From Limosilactobacillus sp. (GTDB lineage: Bacteria; Bacillota; Bacilli; Lactobacillales; Lactobacillaceae): a stretch of 64,000 nt of DNA. Both the position numbers and the translations under genes were made by a program. The stretch covers positions 806,001 through 870,000 of the forward strand of contig NZ_JAKVPE010000001.1 in assembly GCF_022482365.1 (NCBI RefSeq). The letters run 5' to 3'. How positions within the stretch are numbered: the stretch's first letter is position 1; every line of letters starts with the position of its first letter. Positions 1-8,192 of the stretch are shown one piece after another. The notes beneath the pieces were generated by a model. That model had not been told where the DNA came from and searched no databases. It saw only the letters and a program-made list of their open reading frames with translations.

Positions 1-1
1 C

Positions 2-373
2 TTCAAGCCAGAGTTTTTGAACCGGTTCGATGACATCGTTCAGTTCAACGCCCTGACCAAGCCGGACCTGATGAAGATCGTCAACCTGATGATCACCGAC
101 GTCAACAGCATGCTCAGCGACCGTGGCCTCCACATCGCCGTGCCGGATGACGTTGCCGAAAAGCTGGTCGACCTCGGCTACAACCCGAAGATGGGTGCCC
201 GGCCGCTGCGGCGGGTTATCCAAGAACAGATCGAAGACCGGATTGCCGACTACGTTCTCGACCACAACGACGTCAAGAACCTGGCCGCTAAGCTCGACGA
301 CGATGGCAACATCACCGTCGTTGCGGCAGCGCCGGTTGCGACCGCGGATGCCAGCGTTGACAGCGATAAGTAA
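2..373 (+). CDS. Clp ATPase (ClpE/ClpL/ClpC-type), C-terminal part
   Basis: The 5' end is cut by the window edge; the frame is open from base 2. The visible part starts with FKPEFLNRFDD, the sensor-2 region typical of class I Clp/Hsp100 AAA+ unfoldases, and continues through GYNPKMGARPLRRVIQ, the conserved C-terminal small-domain motif with the sensor-2 arginine. These ATPases unfold or disaggregate proteins in the cytoplasm, alone (ClpL) or with ClpP (ClpC, ClpE). The tail after the conserved domain is Ala/Val-rich (about 20 residues) and ends in SVDSDK; it shows no obvious ClpP-docking loop, but that loop would lie upstream. The ADYVLDH stretch resembles ClpE and ClpL. Which paralogue it is cannot be settled without the N-terminus. 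Confidence 0.85.
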   Translation, partial: FKPEFLNRFDDIVQFNALTKPDLMKIVNLMITDVNSMLSDRGLHIAVPDDVAEKLVDLGYNPKMGARPLRRVIQEQIEDRIADYVLDHNDVKNLAAKLDDDGNITVVAAAPVATADASVDSDK

Positions 374-378
374 TAAAC

Positions 379-417
379 AAGCTCACTCTAGCTTCAAGCC
401 ATGAGTGAGCTTTGGTT
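379..417 (+). terminator. Rho-independent terminator of the clp gene
   Basis: A 10-bp stem (AAGCTCACTC pairing with GAGTGAGCTT) closes a 14-nt loop six bases after the clp stop codon and is followed by a short T-containing tail. It overlaps the 3' end of the convergent ECF gene. Confidence 0.75.
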
Positions 418-1013
418 TACCGCATTCGCCGTCGTACCTCCAGCACCGGCAAGGCTACCAGCGGCACCACAATTACCGCCAAGGTTAGTTCGGCCACCCC
501 GTTCGTTGCCATGATCGTCTCCAGAGCAGGCAGGAGGTGGTCAACGTTGACCCCGTACGCATGAGCGACCGCCGGGGTCCGGTAGAAAAGCGCCACGAAA
601 CCGAGGACTAGGCCGGTATTGGTGACCGTCCCACCGATCGCCGCCACGATTGCCGCCGCCCGTTGCGAATGGGCATAACGGTTGACCAGGCGAAAGAGCC
701 AACCGGCGACCAGGCCGATCATGATCCGCGGCACGACCGAGACCAGGGGGTTCACGAATATCAACGGAGCTAGCGGGCTAGACGGCGCCACGAAGGCCCG
801 GACCCAGGTCAAGAGGCCCCAGACGCCACCGATGATGGCCCCCTCCCCCGGTCCTAGGGTAATTGCGGCAATGATGACCGTCACGTGTAGAGTCGTGATG
901 CTCAAGGGGCCCAGCGGGATGTTGCCAAAGAACGGCACAAAGTCCTGTAAGATGATGATTGCAATGAAGATGGCGCGCGTGGCGTTGCGCCGAATTCGTT
1001 GGTGGCGTGTCAT
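417..1013 (-). CDS. ECF transporter S component (substrate-binding membrane subunit)
   Basis: 198 residues, almost entirely hydrophobic, with about six membrane segments, as usual for S components of energy-coupling factor vitamin transporters. The N-terminal QDFVPFFGNIPLGPLS followed by HVTVIIAAITLGPGEGAIIGG is characteristic of the group annotated as PanT/HmpT-like in lactobacilli, so a B vitamin or precursor such as pantothenate is a plausible substrate. The shared EcfA/A'/T module is not in this window, as is normal for group II ECF systems. The start is supported by a GGGGGAAAC ribosome-binding site. The family call is firm; the substrate is a guess from resemblance. Confidence 0.8.
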   Translation of the reverse strand: MTRHQRIRRNATRAIFIAIIILQDFVPFFGNIPLGPLSITTLHVTVIIAAITLGPGEGAIIGGVWGLLTWVRAFVAPSSPLAPLIFVNPLVSVVPRIMIGLVAGWLFRLVNRYAHSQRAAAIVAAIGGTVTNTGLVLGFVALFYRTPAVAHAYGVNVDHLLPALETIMATNGVAELTLAVIVVPLVALPVLEVRRRMR

Positions 1014-1139
1014 GATGTTTCCCCCGTTTATTTGAATAAGTCGATTTTAACAGTCCTGGACAATTTTCACCACTATTCTTTCTTGTCCCCGAAAAGCGGT
1101 ATAATAAAGGTTAAAGATTAAATTTGACGGGGTGTAATT

Positions 1140-1859
1140 ATGTTTGAGCAATTTAAGACCGGCAACCCGATCTGGGTCTACTATGTCGATATCGATTCCG
1201 GCGCCAACCTGGTGGTTCCGCAGCTGCTGCGGGGCCGGCTCGGCCAGGCCTACCAGGTCGAAAAAAAGGAGTTTCCACACTATCGCTATGTTAAGACCGA
1301 GGGCCAGGCCGCGGGAACCTTTGACATGAGTCAGCACAGCGTTCGGATCTTCTACCGCAAGGAAAACTGGGGCGAGGTTCAGTCTATCGAGATGTTCCTC
1401 AAGCTCGATGCTCCGGCAGTCATTTACGATACGGTCAACGGAATGCCGGTTGGCCAGCCCCTGCCGGAGGACATCACCATCAAGGCCTTCAACCGGGTGG
1501 CCACCAAGGATGGCGAATTCTGGTACGAGATCGGTGCCGACCAGTGGATCAAGTACGATCAGATGCACGTGGTCGACAATCCCTTCGGCGGCCCGAACGA
1601 CAAGATCGATTCCCGCCTGGCCCAGCGCCTGACCGTCCTGCCCCTGCACGACATCCCGGCCACCGTCGACTACATCCCCGGCAAGTCGGTCGACGTTTAC
1701 GATTCACCGTATGGGGAAGCCGTCGACAAGCTGGCGGATGGTCAGGAGATCAAGCTGACTGGCAAACTCAGCGACAACAACGAGATCACCTGGTATCAGC
1801 TCGCCCCCGACCGCTACATCTCGGGCAACTACGTCCAAGTAAATGATGAGGATGAATAG
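1140..1859 (+). CDS. MucBP-like domain protein without signal peptide
   Basis: 239 residues, no signal peptide or membrane segment, acidic C-terminus. Residues about 10-75 (WVYYVDIDSGANLVVPQLL, then GRLGQAYQVE and VRIFYRK) look like a MucBP-type beta-grasp module (YVD..G......LxGxxGxxY), normally found in repeats on exported mucus-binding proteins. The remainder has two similar beta-rich segments: KLDAPAVIYDTVNGMPVGQPL with WYEIGADQWIKYDQMHVV, and KSVDVYDSPYGEAVDKL with WYQLAPDRYISGNYVQV. These read like two SH3-like or DUF5776-type modules. The start has a GGGGTG site upstream. Lacking any export signal it would be cytoplasmic. The function is unknown. Confidence 0.7.
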   Translation: MFEQFKTGNPIWVYYVDIDSGANLVVPQLLRGRLGQAYQVEKKEFPHYRYVKTEGQAAGTFDMSQHSVRIFYRKENWGEVQSIEMFLKLDAPAVIYDTVNGMPVGQPLPEDITIKAFNRVATKDGEFWYEIGADQWIKYDQMHVVDNPFGGPNDKIDSRLAQRLTVLPLHDIPATVDYIPGKSVDVYDSPYGEAVDKLADGQEIKLTGKLSDNNEITWYQLAPDRYISGNYVQVNDEDE

Positions 1860-1864
1860 AGTGA

Positions 1865-2017
1865 GTGGGAAATAACCAGCAAAGTGGGGCGAGAGGCTAC
1901 TAGGACGGGAGTCGGCGCTGAAGGCGTCGGCTTTCGTCCGTAGTCAAATAGACTTGCTTCGCTGCGCTAGACACTAGCCCCACGGTTACGACGCGAAGCT
2001 AGCCTTTGGTTTTCCAC
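1865..2017. repeat. Imperfect palindromic intergenic element
   Basis: About 150 bases with outer arms AGTGGGAAATAACC and GGTTTTCCAC and inner arms GTGGGGC and GCCCCAC, plus an internal GTCGGCG/CGTCGGC region. It contains no coding potential. This layout resembles the small palindromic intergenic repeats common in Limosilactobacillus genomes; the family identity is from memory and only a genome-wide search would prove it is multicopy. Confidence 0.4.
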
Positions 2018-2036
2018 GTTATCGTTTTAATAAAAG

Positions 2037-2070
2037 AATCGCTCAGCCATGGTTGGTTGAGCGATTTTTA
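2037..2070. terminator. Bidirectional terminator
   Basis: Stem AATCGCTCA(G)CC/GG(T)TGAGCGATT with a 6-nt loop and T-rich flank, between the convergent MucBP-like gene and the permease gene. Confidence 0.75.
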
Positions 2071-2078
2071 TTTTCAGA

Positions 2079-3188
2079 CTATTCTTCCTTTGCCGGATGT
2101 TCAATCCGGTAGATGTCAAAGAAGTATTCGGCGACCGTCTTGACGACCGCGTAGGCGGGGATGCAGAGAATCATGCCGCCGATTCCGGCGATGTGCCCCG
2201 CCGCCAGCAGGAGCAGGATGATCGTCAGCGGGTGGATCTTCAGGCTCCGGCCAATGATGTTCGGGTAGACGATGTTACCGTCAATCTGCTGAACGATTAT
2301 GACGACGATGATCACCGGAATGATCTTGTTCGGGGCCATTGTCAGTGCAACAAAGAGCGCCGGCGCAATCCCAATGTAGGGGCCGATGTAGGGGATGATG
2401 TTGCAGAGGCCGGCCGCGATCCCCAGCACCAGGGCCAGCGGTTGGTTGATGATCAGATAGCCGATCGAGGTAAAGATCCCGACGAAGAGGCATTCGATCA
2501 CCTGACCGGAGATGTAGGAGGACAGGGTGTCGTTCATCTTGGTCAGCAGCTGTCCCACTTCCTTGGCGTGGTGCGGCGACAACCACTTCTGGATACTAGG
2601 GGTCAGCTTCGAGCCGTCCTTGAGCATGTAAAAGAGCATCACTGGCACCGTGATCGTCACCACGGTAACGTTGGTGACGGCCCCAATGATGTCCCCGACC
2701 CGCGACGAGAGGCCCTTTAAGATCATCTGAGCGTATTTGGCCAGCTGGTGGTCAAACTGCCGGTAGTAGGACGTCAGGTCGACGCTCTTGAGGAACGAAT
2801 GCTGGATGGTGTTATTCAACAAGTGCTGGATCCCGCTAACCGTCTGCGGCAGGTGCGTGACCAAAGTGGTAATTTCCTTGATTACGGGCGGGATCAGCAA
2901 GAAGAGGCCCCAGACGATGATCAGGATTAGGGCCGCCACCAGGAGGAGGCTGGCCAAGCCCTTGTTAATCTGGTGACCGCGAATCTTGATCTTGAGCATT
3001 AATTTCAGGATTGGGCTCAGCATGTAATACAAAAAGCCCGAGAGGATCAGCGGCACGAAGACCACCGAGATAAAGGTTAGAAACGGTTTGAAAATGAACT
3101 GGATCTTGGTGCAGACAAAAATCAGCGTGGCCAAGATCAGCAGCAACAGCGGCCAAAACAGCCGCCGGTAGAATTTACGACTAGACAT
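2079..3188 (-). CDS. AI-2E family transporter (PerM/YtvI-like permease)
   Basis: 369 residues with the family pattern: paired N-terminal membrane helices (LFWPLLLLILATLIFV, FISVVFVPLILSGFLYYML), an extracellular helical region, then a C-terminal cluster of helices including NIIPYIGPYIGIAPALFVA and the charged ..QQIDGNIVYPNIIGRSLKIHPL segment that is diagnostic for the AI-2E/UPF0118 family. Members export autoinducer-2 or act as sodium/proton antiporters; the substrate here is unknown. A start at 3188 is preferred to 3197 because AAGGA lies eight bases before 3188 but directly abuts 3197. It is an ordinary core gene, not obviously linked to the surface-protein cluster. Confidence 0.85.
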   Translation of the reverse strand: MSSRKFYRRLFWPLLLLILATLIFVCTKIQFIFKPFLTFISVVFVPLILSGFLYYMLSPILKLMLKIKIRGHQINKGLASLLLVAALILIIVWGLFLLIPPVIKEITTLVTHLPQTVSGIQHLLNNTIQHSFLKSVDLTSYYRQFDHQLAKYAQMILKGLSSRVGDIIGAVTNVTVVTITVPVMLFYMLKDGSKLTPSIQKWLSPHHAKEVGQLLTKMNDTLSSYISGQVIECLFVGIFTSIGYLIINQPLALVLGIAAGLCNIIPYIGPYIGIAPALFVALTMAPNKIIPVIIVVIIVQQIDGNIVYPNIIGRSLKIHPLTIILLLLAAGHIAGIGGMILCIPAYAVVKTVAEYFFDIYRIEHPAKEE

Positions 3189-3313
3189 CTTTCTCATCCT
3201 TAAACTTTATTGAGTCTTTTCATATCATAAGCTAAATCGCCGCTGATTGATAGGTAGAATTTTACTTGCGCGAAGATTTATTTTACAAAAAATAACAAAT
3301 TCTTTCGATTGAG

Positions 3314-3342
3314 TTACATTAATATTTCAAACGTGTTACAAT
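3314..3342 (+). promoter_or_regulatory. Promoter of the lipoprotein gene, TTACAT-N17-TACAAT
   Basis: TTACAT (3314-3319) and TACAAT (3337-3342) are exactly 17 bases apart, 55 bases before the start codon. The same -35 and -10 hexamers at the same spacing precede the paralogous lipoprotein gene at 19298. The two TTACA words repeat with a 22-bp period in both. Confidence 0.6.
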
Positions 3343-3397
3343 TAATGTATCAAAAAGCTAACAATGTTGAAACATTGCGGAAGGGGTGCTATCTATT

Positions 3398-3970
3398 ATG
3401 AAGCTTAACAAGAAGATCTTAAACAGTTCGTTGGTAATCATGCTGGCATTGGGACTCGGCGGTTGCGCCGTTAGTTCCGCGCCAACGACCCACAAGGCAA
3501 GCGAGGCCACTAGTGCCAAGGTTGTCAAGCAGAGCAGCAAGAAGAATACCGATAAGTCGGCTAAAGCGGATAATAAGGCAGCCACCCAGAAGTCCGCAAG
3601 TCAAGCCACGAGCACGAGCAGCAGCGCCAGTTCAACTGCCGCAAGCTCCACGCAGGCAACAAACGTAAGCAGCGCTAGCGCCAAGGAAAGCCTGGCCGCA
3701 ACGACCAAGACGACCAGCGAGAACACTGCTACTACTGTTGCTACTAACAAGACGGCTCAGACGGCCACCAGCAAGGCCGCCAGTCAGCAAAAGCAAGAAG
3801 TTCAGCTCGGTCTCGGTGACGTTGCCAGCTGGACCGATGACAACGGTACGACCCACCACGTTGACAGCGATGGGATGGACCGTTACACCACCAAGGGCAG
3901 CCAGGACATCCAATACCAAGACTGGTCCGGCAGCCTGCCGCAGAATGTCGTTGTTAGCCACAACGATTAA
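3398..3970 (+). CDS. Lipoprotein with conserved C-terminal LGLGDV-HHVDSDGMDR domain
   Basis: 190 residues from the ATG at 3398, which has GGAAGGGG upstream; an in-frame GTG at 3386 overlaps that site and is rejected. The lipobox LALGLGGC marks a diacylglyceryl-modified, membrane-anchored protein. Residues about 25-130 are a low-complexity Ser/Thr/Ala/Lys stalk. Residues 134-190 form a compact domain: LGLGDVASWTDDNGTTHHV, then DSDGMDR and DWSGSLP. The same domain occurs twice in tandem in the lipoprotein encoded at 19298, whose signal peptide and stalk are also similar, so the two genes are paralogues. I do not recognise the domain. Conserved Trp, His, Asp and Gly residues suggest a small folded binding module, perhaps metal-binding (HHxDSDGMD), but this is inference. 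Confidence 0.8.
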   Translation: MKLNKKILNSSLVIMLALGLGGCAVSSAPTTHKASEATSAKVVKQSSKKNTDKSAKADNKAATQKSASQATSTSSSASSTAASSTQATNVSSASAKESLAATTKTTSENTATTVATNKTAQTATSKAASQQKQEVQLGLGDVASWTDDNGTTHHVDSDGMDRYTTKGSQDIQYQDWSGSLPQNVVVSHND

Positions 3971-4000
3971 TTGCTAATCAATAGCATCCCTACTAAAGAA

Positions 4001-4035
4001 GGAGTTACGTGTGATCGCGCGTAACTCCCTTTTTT
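4001..4035 (+). terminator. Rho-independent terminator
   Basis: Stem GGAGTTACG/CGTAACTCC followed by seven T residues, downstream of the lipoprotein gene and touching the end of the convergent LtaS-like gene. Confidence 0.85.
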
Positions 4036-6940
4036 ACTTTAAATATTTCAAAACGTAATGGTGACCGGCTGTAATGTCGTACTGGAGCAGCTGGTAGTCG
4101 TGCCACAGCTGCTTTTGGTGCTTGGTGAAGCTCTTCTTCTTGACGACCTTCCCCTGCTGGTTGACAAATTCGTTGCGGTCCGCCGTCTGGTCGCTGCTGG
4201 ACTGGTTAAAGTTCACCGCCACGGCCGGCAGCTGCTCGTACACCCGGGTCAGCAGCGCCTGGTACCAATTAACCCGCGAGTTGGTCTGCTTGGCAACCAT
4301 CGCTATGAAGTCGTTCGGATCAACGATCTTGCTGTTGGCCTTCAGGCTGTGGGCCCCGTGCCGGCGTGCATAGCGGTTCGAGTAGATAAAGTAGTCGGTC
4401 TCGTGGAGCTTCAGACCGTCGGTGGCCATGCTATTGCCGTAGATGCCCGGCAAGTGATCCCCGTAGAAGACCACGGTGATCGGCTTATTGATCCGGTCGA
4501 TCTGCTTGATGAACTGCTTGACGTAGTTGTCGGTGTAGTGAATCCCGGTGATGTAGTCGGTCAGCGAATTCTTATCCGTCCCGCTGGAAACGGTCTTGGC
4601 CTGGTATTGAGACAGATTGTTGTAATAATTCTGGTCAAACGGCAGGTGGTTCTGCATCGTGATCAGATTAATAAACTGACCGCCGGAATGGCCCTTGATC
4701 TGGTCCAGCGTGTTGGCATAGGCCGTTTTGTCCGACAGGTAGGGACTGCGGTCGATCTTGTGCTGGTGCTTGATCGGGTACTTGCTGCCGAGGTAGAGGA
4801 ACTTGTCAAAGCCAAACTTCTTGTAAACCGCGATCCGGCTGTAGAAAACGCCCTGGTATGGGTGGATGGCCACCGCGTGCTTGAAGCTGTCGACCACCGA
4901 CGGATCCTTGGCCAGCCGGGTTACCAGCTGGGTGTAAGGCACCGCCAGCGTCGGCAGGAAGTTGCTGAGGCTCAGCCCGGTCAGGGTCATGTATTCCATG
5001 TTCGCCGTTCCCCCACCGTAGCCGGAGCTGAGCATCAGGCCACCGGTCGTCTTTTTCTTGAGACTCGTGATGTAAGGAACCGGATTCTTCGTCAGGGTCA
5101 CGCCCGGCACTCGCTGTGGATTGGCAAAGCTCTCACTCAGGTTAAAGATCACCGTCTGGTCACCCAGCTTGTTGGTCCGGTGGCGATTAATCTGAGCCGC
5201 TTCCTTTTGATAGCGGCGAACAACCCGCTTCATTGTCGCTGCTGAGTAGCCACTGGGCTTTTTCATGACCTCGCTGTCGACGTTGTTTAAGAACTGCAGC
5301 GTCGGGCCGTTCCTCCGTGCCCCGTCCAGCTGACTGTAAAAGGTCGGTTGGTCGCCCAGCGAAGTCAGAAAGTTATTCAGCGGTCCCTGCTGGTTCCAGA
5401 AAAAGCTGGTTGCCAAAAGCAACGGCAAAACTAGCAGCCAGCTGATCCGGCGCCGCCAGGACCAGGTCAAGCGCAGCGGCATTTTCTTCTCGGCTAAAAC
5501 GACCAGGACCACCAGTATGAGAATCGCAATGCTCCCCATCAGCAGCGTTTTTGTGTCCACCATCTTGATCAGTTCAACGTTGAGCGCCGACAGGTCGGCC
5601 GGAAGCACCGGCTCGTTGCGGGACTGGATCTTAACCCGGCTCCCCACAATGAAAATCAGGTTGAAGATCACCACGATGGCGAGGCTGGTCCAGTAGCGCT
5701 TGGTCAGTGCCTGAAAGAACTTGACCCCGGAAAAGATGATCAGGGCCGTCATCAACAGGAGTGGTTCCCGTTGCCCGAGGGCGTAAGCAAGGGTGTTGTA
5801 GGTGGCGTTATCGATGTAGATCCGCCAGCCCTCGTTCATCAGCAGCATCGAGATCACCGCGATCAGGTAGGCCACCCCAAAGACGAGGAGGTTCGGCCCC
5901 AGGCGACGGCCCCAGCGCTTAATAACGGCCAGTTGATCGCGCGGTGTCCTGCTGCTAAAGCGGTGCAGGCGGTCATTGAAGCGGACCACTAGCGGCACGC
6001 GGGCCCAGAATTGCCAAAACACCGCCACCACCATTGCGAGCACTACGACCACCAGGGTCAGGAGGGCCACCCGTCCCGTGGACCGGTCCAGCGAACTCGC
6101 CAGGCTGGTGCAGACGTTCAGCGTCGCGGTCGCCTCCACCAGCGGCAAAAAGGCCCAGGTCAGTCGAACCGGTATCGTCGTTAAGGTCCCCTCGCCCAGC
6201 AGCTTAACCACGCTTAAAGCAATGAGCACCGTCAGAATATTCACCGGGGTGGAATAGCGGGTGATCGTGGCGCCGTTAATGCTAAACCAGGGCATCACCA
6301 CCTGGAGCCCGGTATTGAACAACAGGGCTCCGGCGCCAAGCAGCTCCCACCAGCGCTTCCCCCAGTTGAGGAGATGCTGATGACTCTCCAGCCAGCCGAG
6401 GAGGAACACTAGCGCGTAGAAAATGCTGGTGGTCTGTTCTCGCCAGCCAAAGATGCTAGGCGTAAAAATCGTCGAGGCGGTGATCATGGCCAGGCTCAGC
6501 CCACCAATCACTGCTTGCCAGCGTCGGGTAAGCTGATCGCTGATCCGGCCGAGCACTAGGCCGAGCAAGATCCCACTGATCAATGGGTACGAGTTCCGCA
6601 GGATCGGCAGGGCCGCATCATAGAAGGCCGTGGTCATTTCACTGGTGCTGAACAGGCTGATGATTAAACTGAGCAAGCAGCCGACAAACAGCGTATTCAG
6701 CCAGATCTTCACCAGCTGGGCCTTGGCATCGACGACCCGGCGTGCCAGGGAGGCCCCGAGCAGCAGAATTAAAATGTCCGGACCGATCATCGTCAAACCG
6801 CGGCTGACATTGAATATCACCGTTGCCAGGTCCCAGCCGTGGTTGCTAGTGATTTGCGGATTTAGCCGCCAGTAAAGCTGACTAAAACCCGCCCACCCCA
6901 AAATAATCAGGTAGGCGAGTCGTCCCCTAGTTTTCTTCAC
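4034..6940 (-). CDS. LTA synthase-like membrane phosphotransferase (sulfatase fold)
   Basis: 968 residues from a GTG at 6940 with GAGGTG eight bases upstream; a longer reading from 6991 lacks a ribosome-binding site. The N-terminal ~550 residues carry about 12-14 membrane helices, many more than the five of LtaS. The extracellular C-terminal ~400 residues are an LtaS/sulfatase-type alkaline-phosphatase domain: GGGTANMEYMTLTG with the probable nucleophile Thr645, LITMQNHLPFDQ, and the metal-binding FYGDHLPG with Asp828 and His829. Such enzymes transfer phosphoglycerol or similar groups from lipid donors to polymers or sugars at the outer membrane face. The gene may therefore make or modify teichoic-type polymers. 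It stands alone, flanked by terminators, so its link to the lic genes is only thematic. Confidence 0.8.
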   Translation of the reverse strand: MKKTRGRLAYLIILGWAGFSQLYWRLNPQITSNHGWDLATVIFNVSRGLTMIGPDILILLLGASLARRVVDAKAQLVKIWLNTLFVGCLLSLIISLFSTSEMTTAFYDAALPILRNSYPLISGILLGLVLGRISDQLTRRWQAVIGGLSLAMITASTIFTPSIFGWREQTTSIFYALVFLLGWLESHQHLLNWGKRWWELLGAGALLFNTGLQVVMPWFSINGATITRYSTPVNILTVLIALSVVKLLGEGTLTTIPVRLTWAFLPLVEATATLNVCTSLASSLDRSTGRVALLTLVVVVLAMVVAVFWQFWARVPLVVRFNDRLHRFSSRTPRDQLAVIKRWGRRLGPNLLVFGVAYLIAVISMLLMNEGWRIYIDNATYNTLAYALGQREPLLLMTALIIFSGVKFFQALTKRYWTSLAIVVIFNLIFIVGSRVKIQSRNEPVLPADLSALNVELIKMVDTKTLLMGSIAILILVVLVVLAEKKMPLRLTWSWRRRISWLLVLPLLLATSFFWNQQGPLNNFLTSLGDQPTFYSQLDGARRNGPTLQFLNNVDSEVMKKPSGYSAATMKRVVRRYQKEAAQINRHRTNKLGDQTVIFNLSESFANPQRVPGVTLTKNPVPYITSLKKKTTGGLMLSSGYGGGTANMEYMTLTGLSLSNFLPTLAVPYTQLVTRLAKDPSVVDSFKHAVAIHPYQGVFYSRIAVYKKFGFDKFLYLGSKYPIKHQHKIDRSPYLSDKTAYANTLDQIKGHSGGQFINLITMQNHLPFDQNYYNNLSQYQAKTVSSGTDKNSLTDYITGIHYTDNYVKQFIKQIDRINKPITVVFYGDHLPGIYGNSMATDGLKLHETDYFIYSNRYARRHGAHSLKANSKIVDPNDFIAMVAKQTNSRVNWYQALLTRVYEQLPAVAVNFNQSSSDQTADRNEFVNQQGKVVKKKSFTKHQKQLWHDYQLLQYDITAGHHYVLKYLK

Positions 6941-7006
6941 TGAAAAACACCTCGCTTCGTTGAAAACTATTATAGACGTTAAATATTGCAAATCTGTGAC
7001 ATATCG

Positions 7007-7047
7007 AAAAAACTAGCGATTGTCCTCAAAAAACAGTCGCTAGTTTT
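7007..7047 (-). terminator. Terminator of the GH43-like gene
   Basis: An 11-bp perfect stem, AAAACTAGCGA/TCGCTAGTTTT, with an 17-nt loop just after the GH43-like stop codon, with a T-run on the minus strand. Confidence 0.85.
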
Positions 7048-7049
7048 GC

Positions 7050-8138
7050 TTACTTATTCTTGATGATTTCACCATGACGAAGGACTATTGGGCTCTGCAG
7101 TGGTCGGACGGTTGACCAATGGCGACCGGCTAAGTCACTGGTTGCATAGTGTAGCCCATGGTAGACAACACCATTAGCTGCGGTTTGCTCCATTGTATCA
7201 AAATACAACCAAATCCGGTTGCCACTAACCAAGGCTTCAACCCCTTCTTTATAGCCCGGGCCAAGATCGAGGTGATGCATCTGATAGTTTCCCGTAGCAG
7301 TAGGTGCAGTCCCCATCATCAGTTGCTGGCGACTCTCATCCTTGCAAAACAAGTAGTACTTTCCGCGATAGTATTGAATATGCGGATCAATCACGTTTTC
7401 TGGAAAATTCCCTTGCAAACGCTTCCAACGTCTTCCAACCCGGTGATGGGTAAAAGTAGTGAGGTAAAGCTGGTGATGCAGATAAGAATCGTGGGTTTTC
7501 GACATCACTACCCATGTTCGTCCTTTGGAACCACTAACGAACTCGGGCGCCCAGTCCTGGGAATAACTGAAACCGTGATCAGCTGGCCATTTAATTTCTT
7601 GCCAGTGGCTAAAGTCAGTGGTCGACAGTAACCCCCGAGTATAAATAATGAAGTACCGTTTCCCTTGCCGCATAATACTGGGATCTCGCACACTGAGTGC
7701 CGGATAATTGGCACTGACCACCCGGTAGCGATTAAAGCGATCACCGACGATTAGTCGTAAGGTATCTCGGCCGCTGGTTGGTCGATTATAGCGCCGTTCC
7801 AAAATCGCCGGATCTGTCTGACCGCCGTGCTGAATGGGCACCGTCGTCGGCTGAAAGGTAACGCCAATGTATTTTGCATTATGAATCACCTTTCGCGGAT
7901 CCTGCCGTGGTACATAGGTTCCCACAATCATGTGCTGAGAATGGTGATAAGCAACCTTCTTTAAGCGGTACCCATTCTGATGACTAGCTTGCAGGATACG
8001 GACAAGTCGGGTAGACCGGTCTGGGGCAATCGACGCCCCATTTTGGTCCAGGTAACGAAAGGTTGTCCAATGCATCCCAAATACAATCAAGGCCACTAGC
8101 ACCCCCACTGTACAACCGAGTACAATCTTCTTTTTCAC
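7050..8138 (-). CDS. Membrane-anchored GH43-like five-bladed propeller protein
   Basis: 362 residues from GTG at 8138, chosen because GGGGAGA sits six bases upstream; the ATGs at 8153 and 8156 lack such a site. One N-terminal membrane helix (IVLGCTVGVLVALIVFGMHW) anchors it outside the cell. The rest reads as a glycoside hydrolase family 43-like beta-propeller: VRDPSIMRQGKRYFIIYTR (candidate catalytic Asp), YSQDWAPEFV and NVIDPHIQYYRGKYYLF, and VEALVSGNRIWLYFD (candidate acid Glu). GH43 enzymes release arabinose or xylose from polysaccharides. Here a membrane anchor and the single-domain format could mean trimming of a surface polymer, or an inactive binding propeller. The family call is moderately sure; the substrate is unknown. 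Confidence 0.65.
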   Translation of the reverse strand: MKKKIVLGCTVGVLVALIVFGMHWTTFRYLDQNGASIAPDRSTRLVRILQASHQNGYRLKKVAYHHSQHMIVGTYVPRQDPRKVIHNAKYIGVTFQPTTVPIQHGGQTDPAILERRYNRPTSGRDTLRLIVGDRFNRYRVVSANYPALSVRDPSIMRQGKRYFIIYTRGLLSTTDFSHWQEIKWPADHGFSYSQDWAPEFVSGSKGRTWVVMSKTHDSYLHHQLYLTTFTHHRVGRRWKRLQGNFPENVIDPHIQYYRGKYYLFCKDESRQQLMMGTAPTATGNYQMHHLDLGPGYKEGVEALVSGNRIWLYFDTMEQTAANGVVYHGLHYATSDLAGRHWSTVRPLQSPIVLRHGEIIKNK

Positions 8139-8154
8139 AATAAATCTCCCCATC

Positions 8155-8184
8155 AAAAAAGAGGTTGGGAATTCACCCAGCCTC
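8155..8184 (-). terminator. Terminator of the lipoprotein gene
   Basis: Stem GAGGCTGGG/CCCAACCTC with one mismatch, 6-nt loop, followed on the minus strand by six T residues. It lies between the lipoprotein stop and the GTG of the next gene. Confidence 0.75.
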
Positions 8185-8192
8185 AGCTAAAT

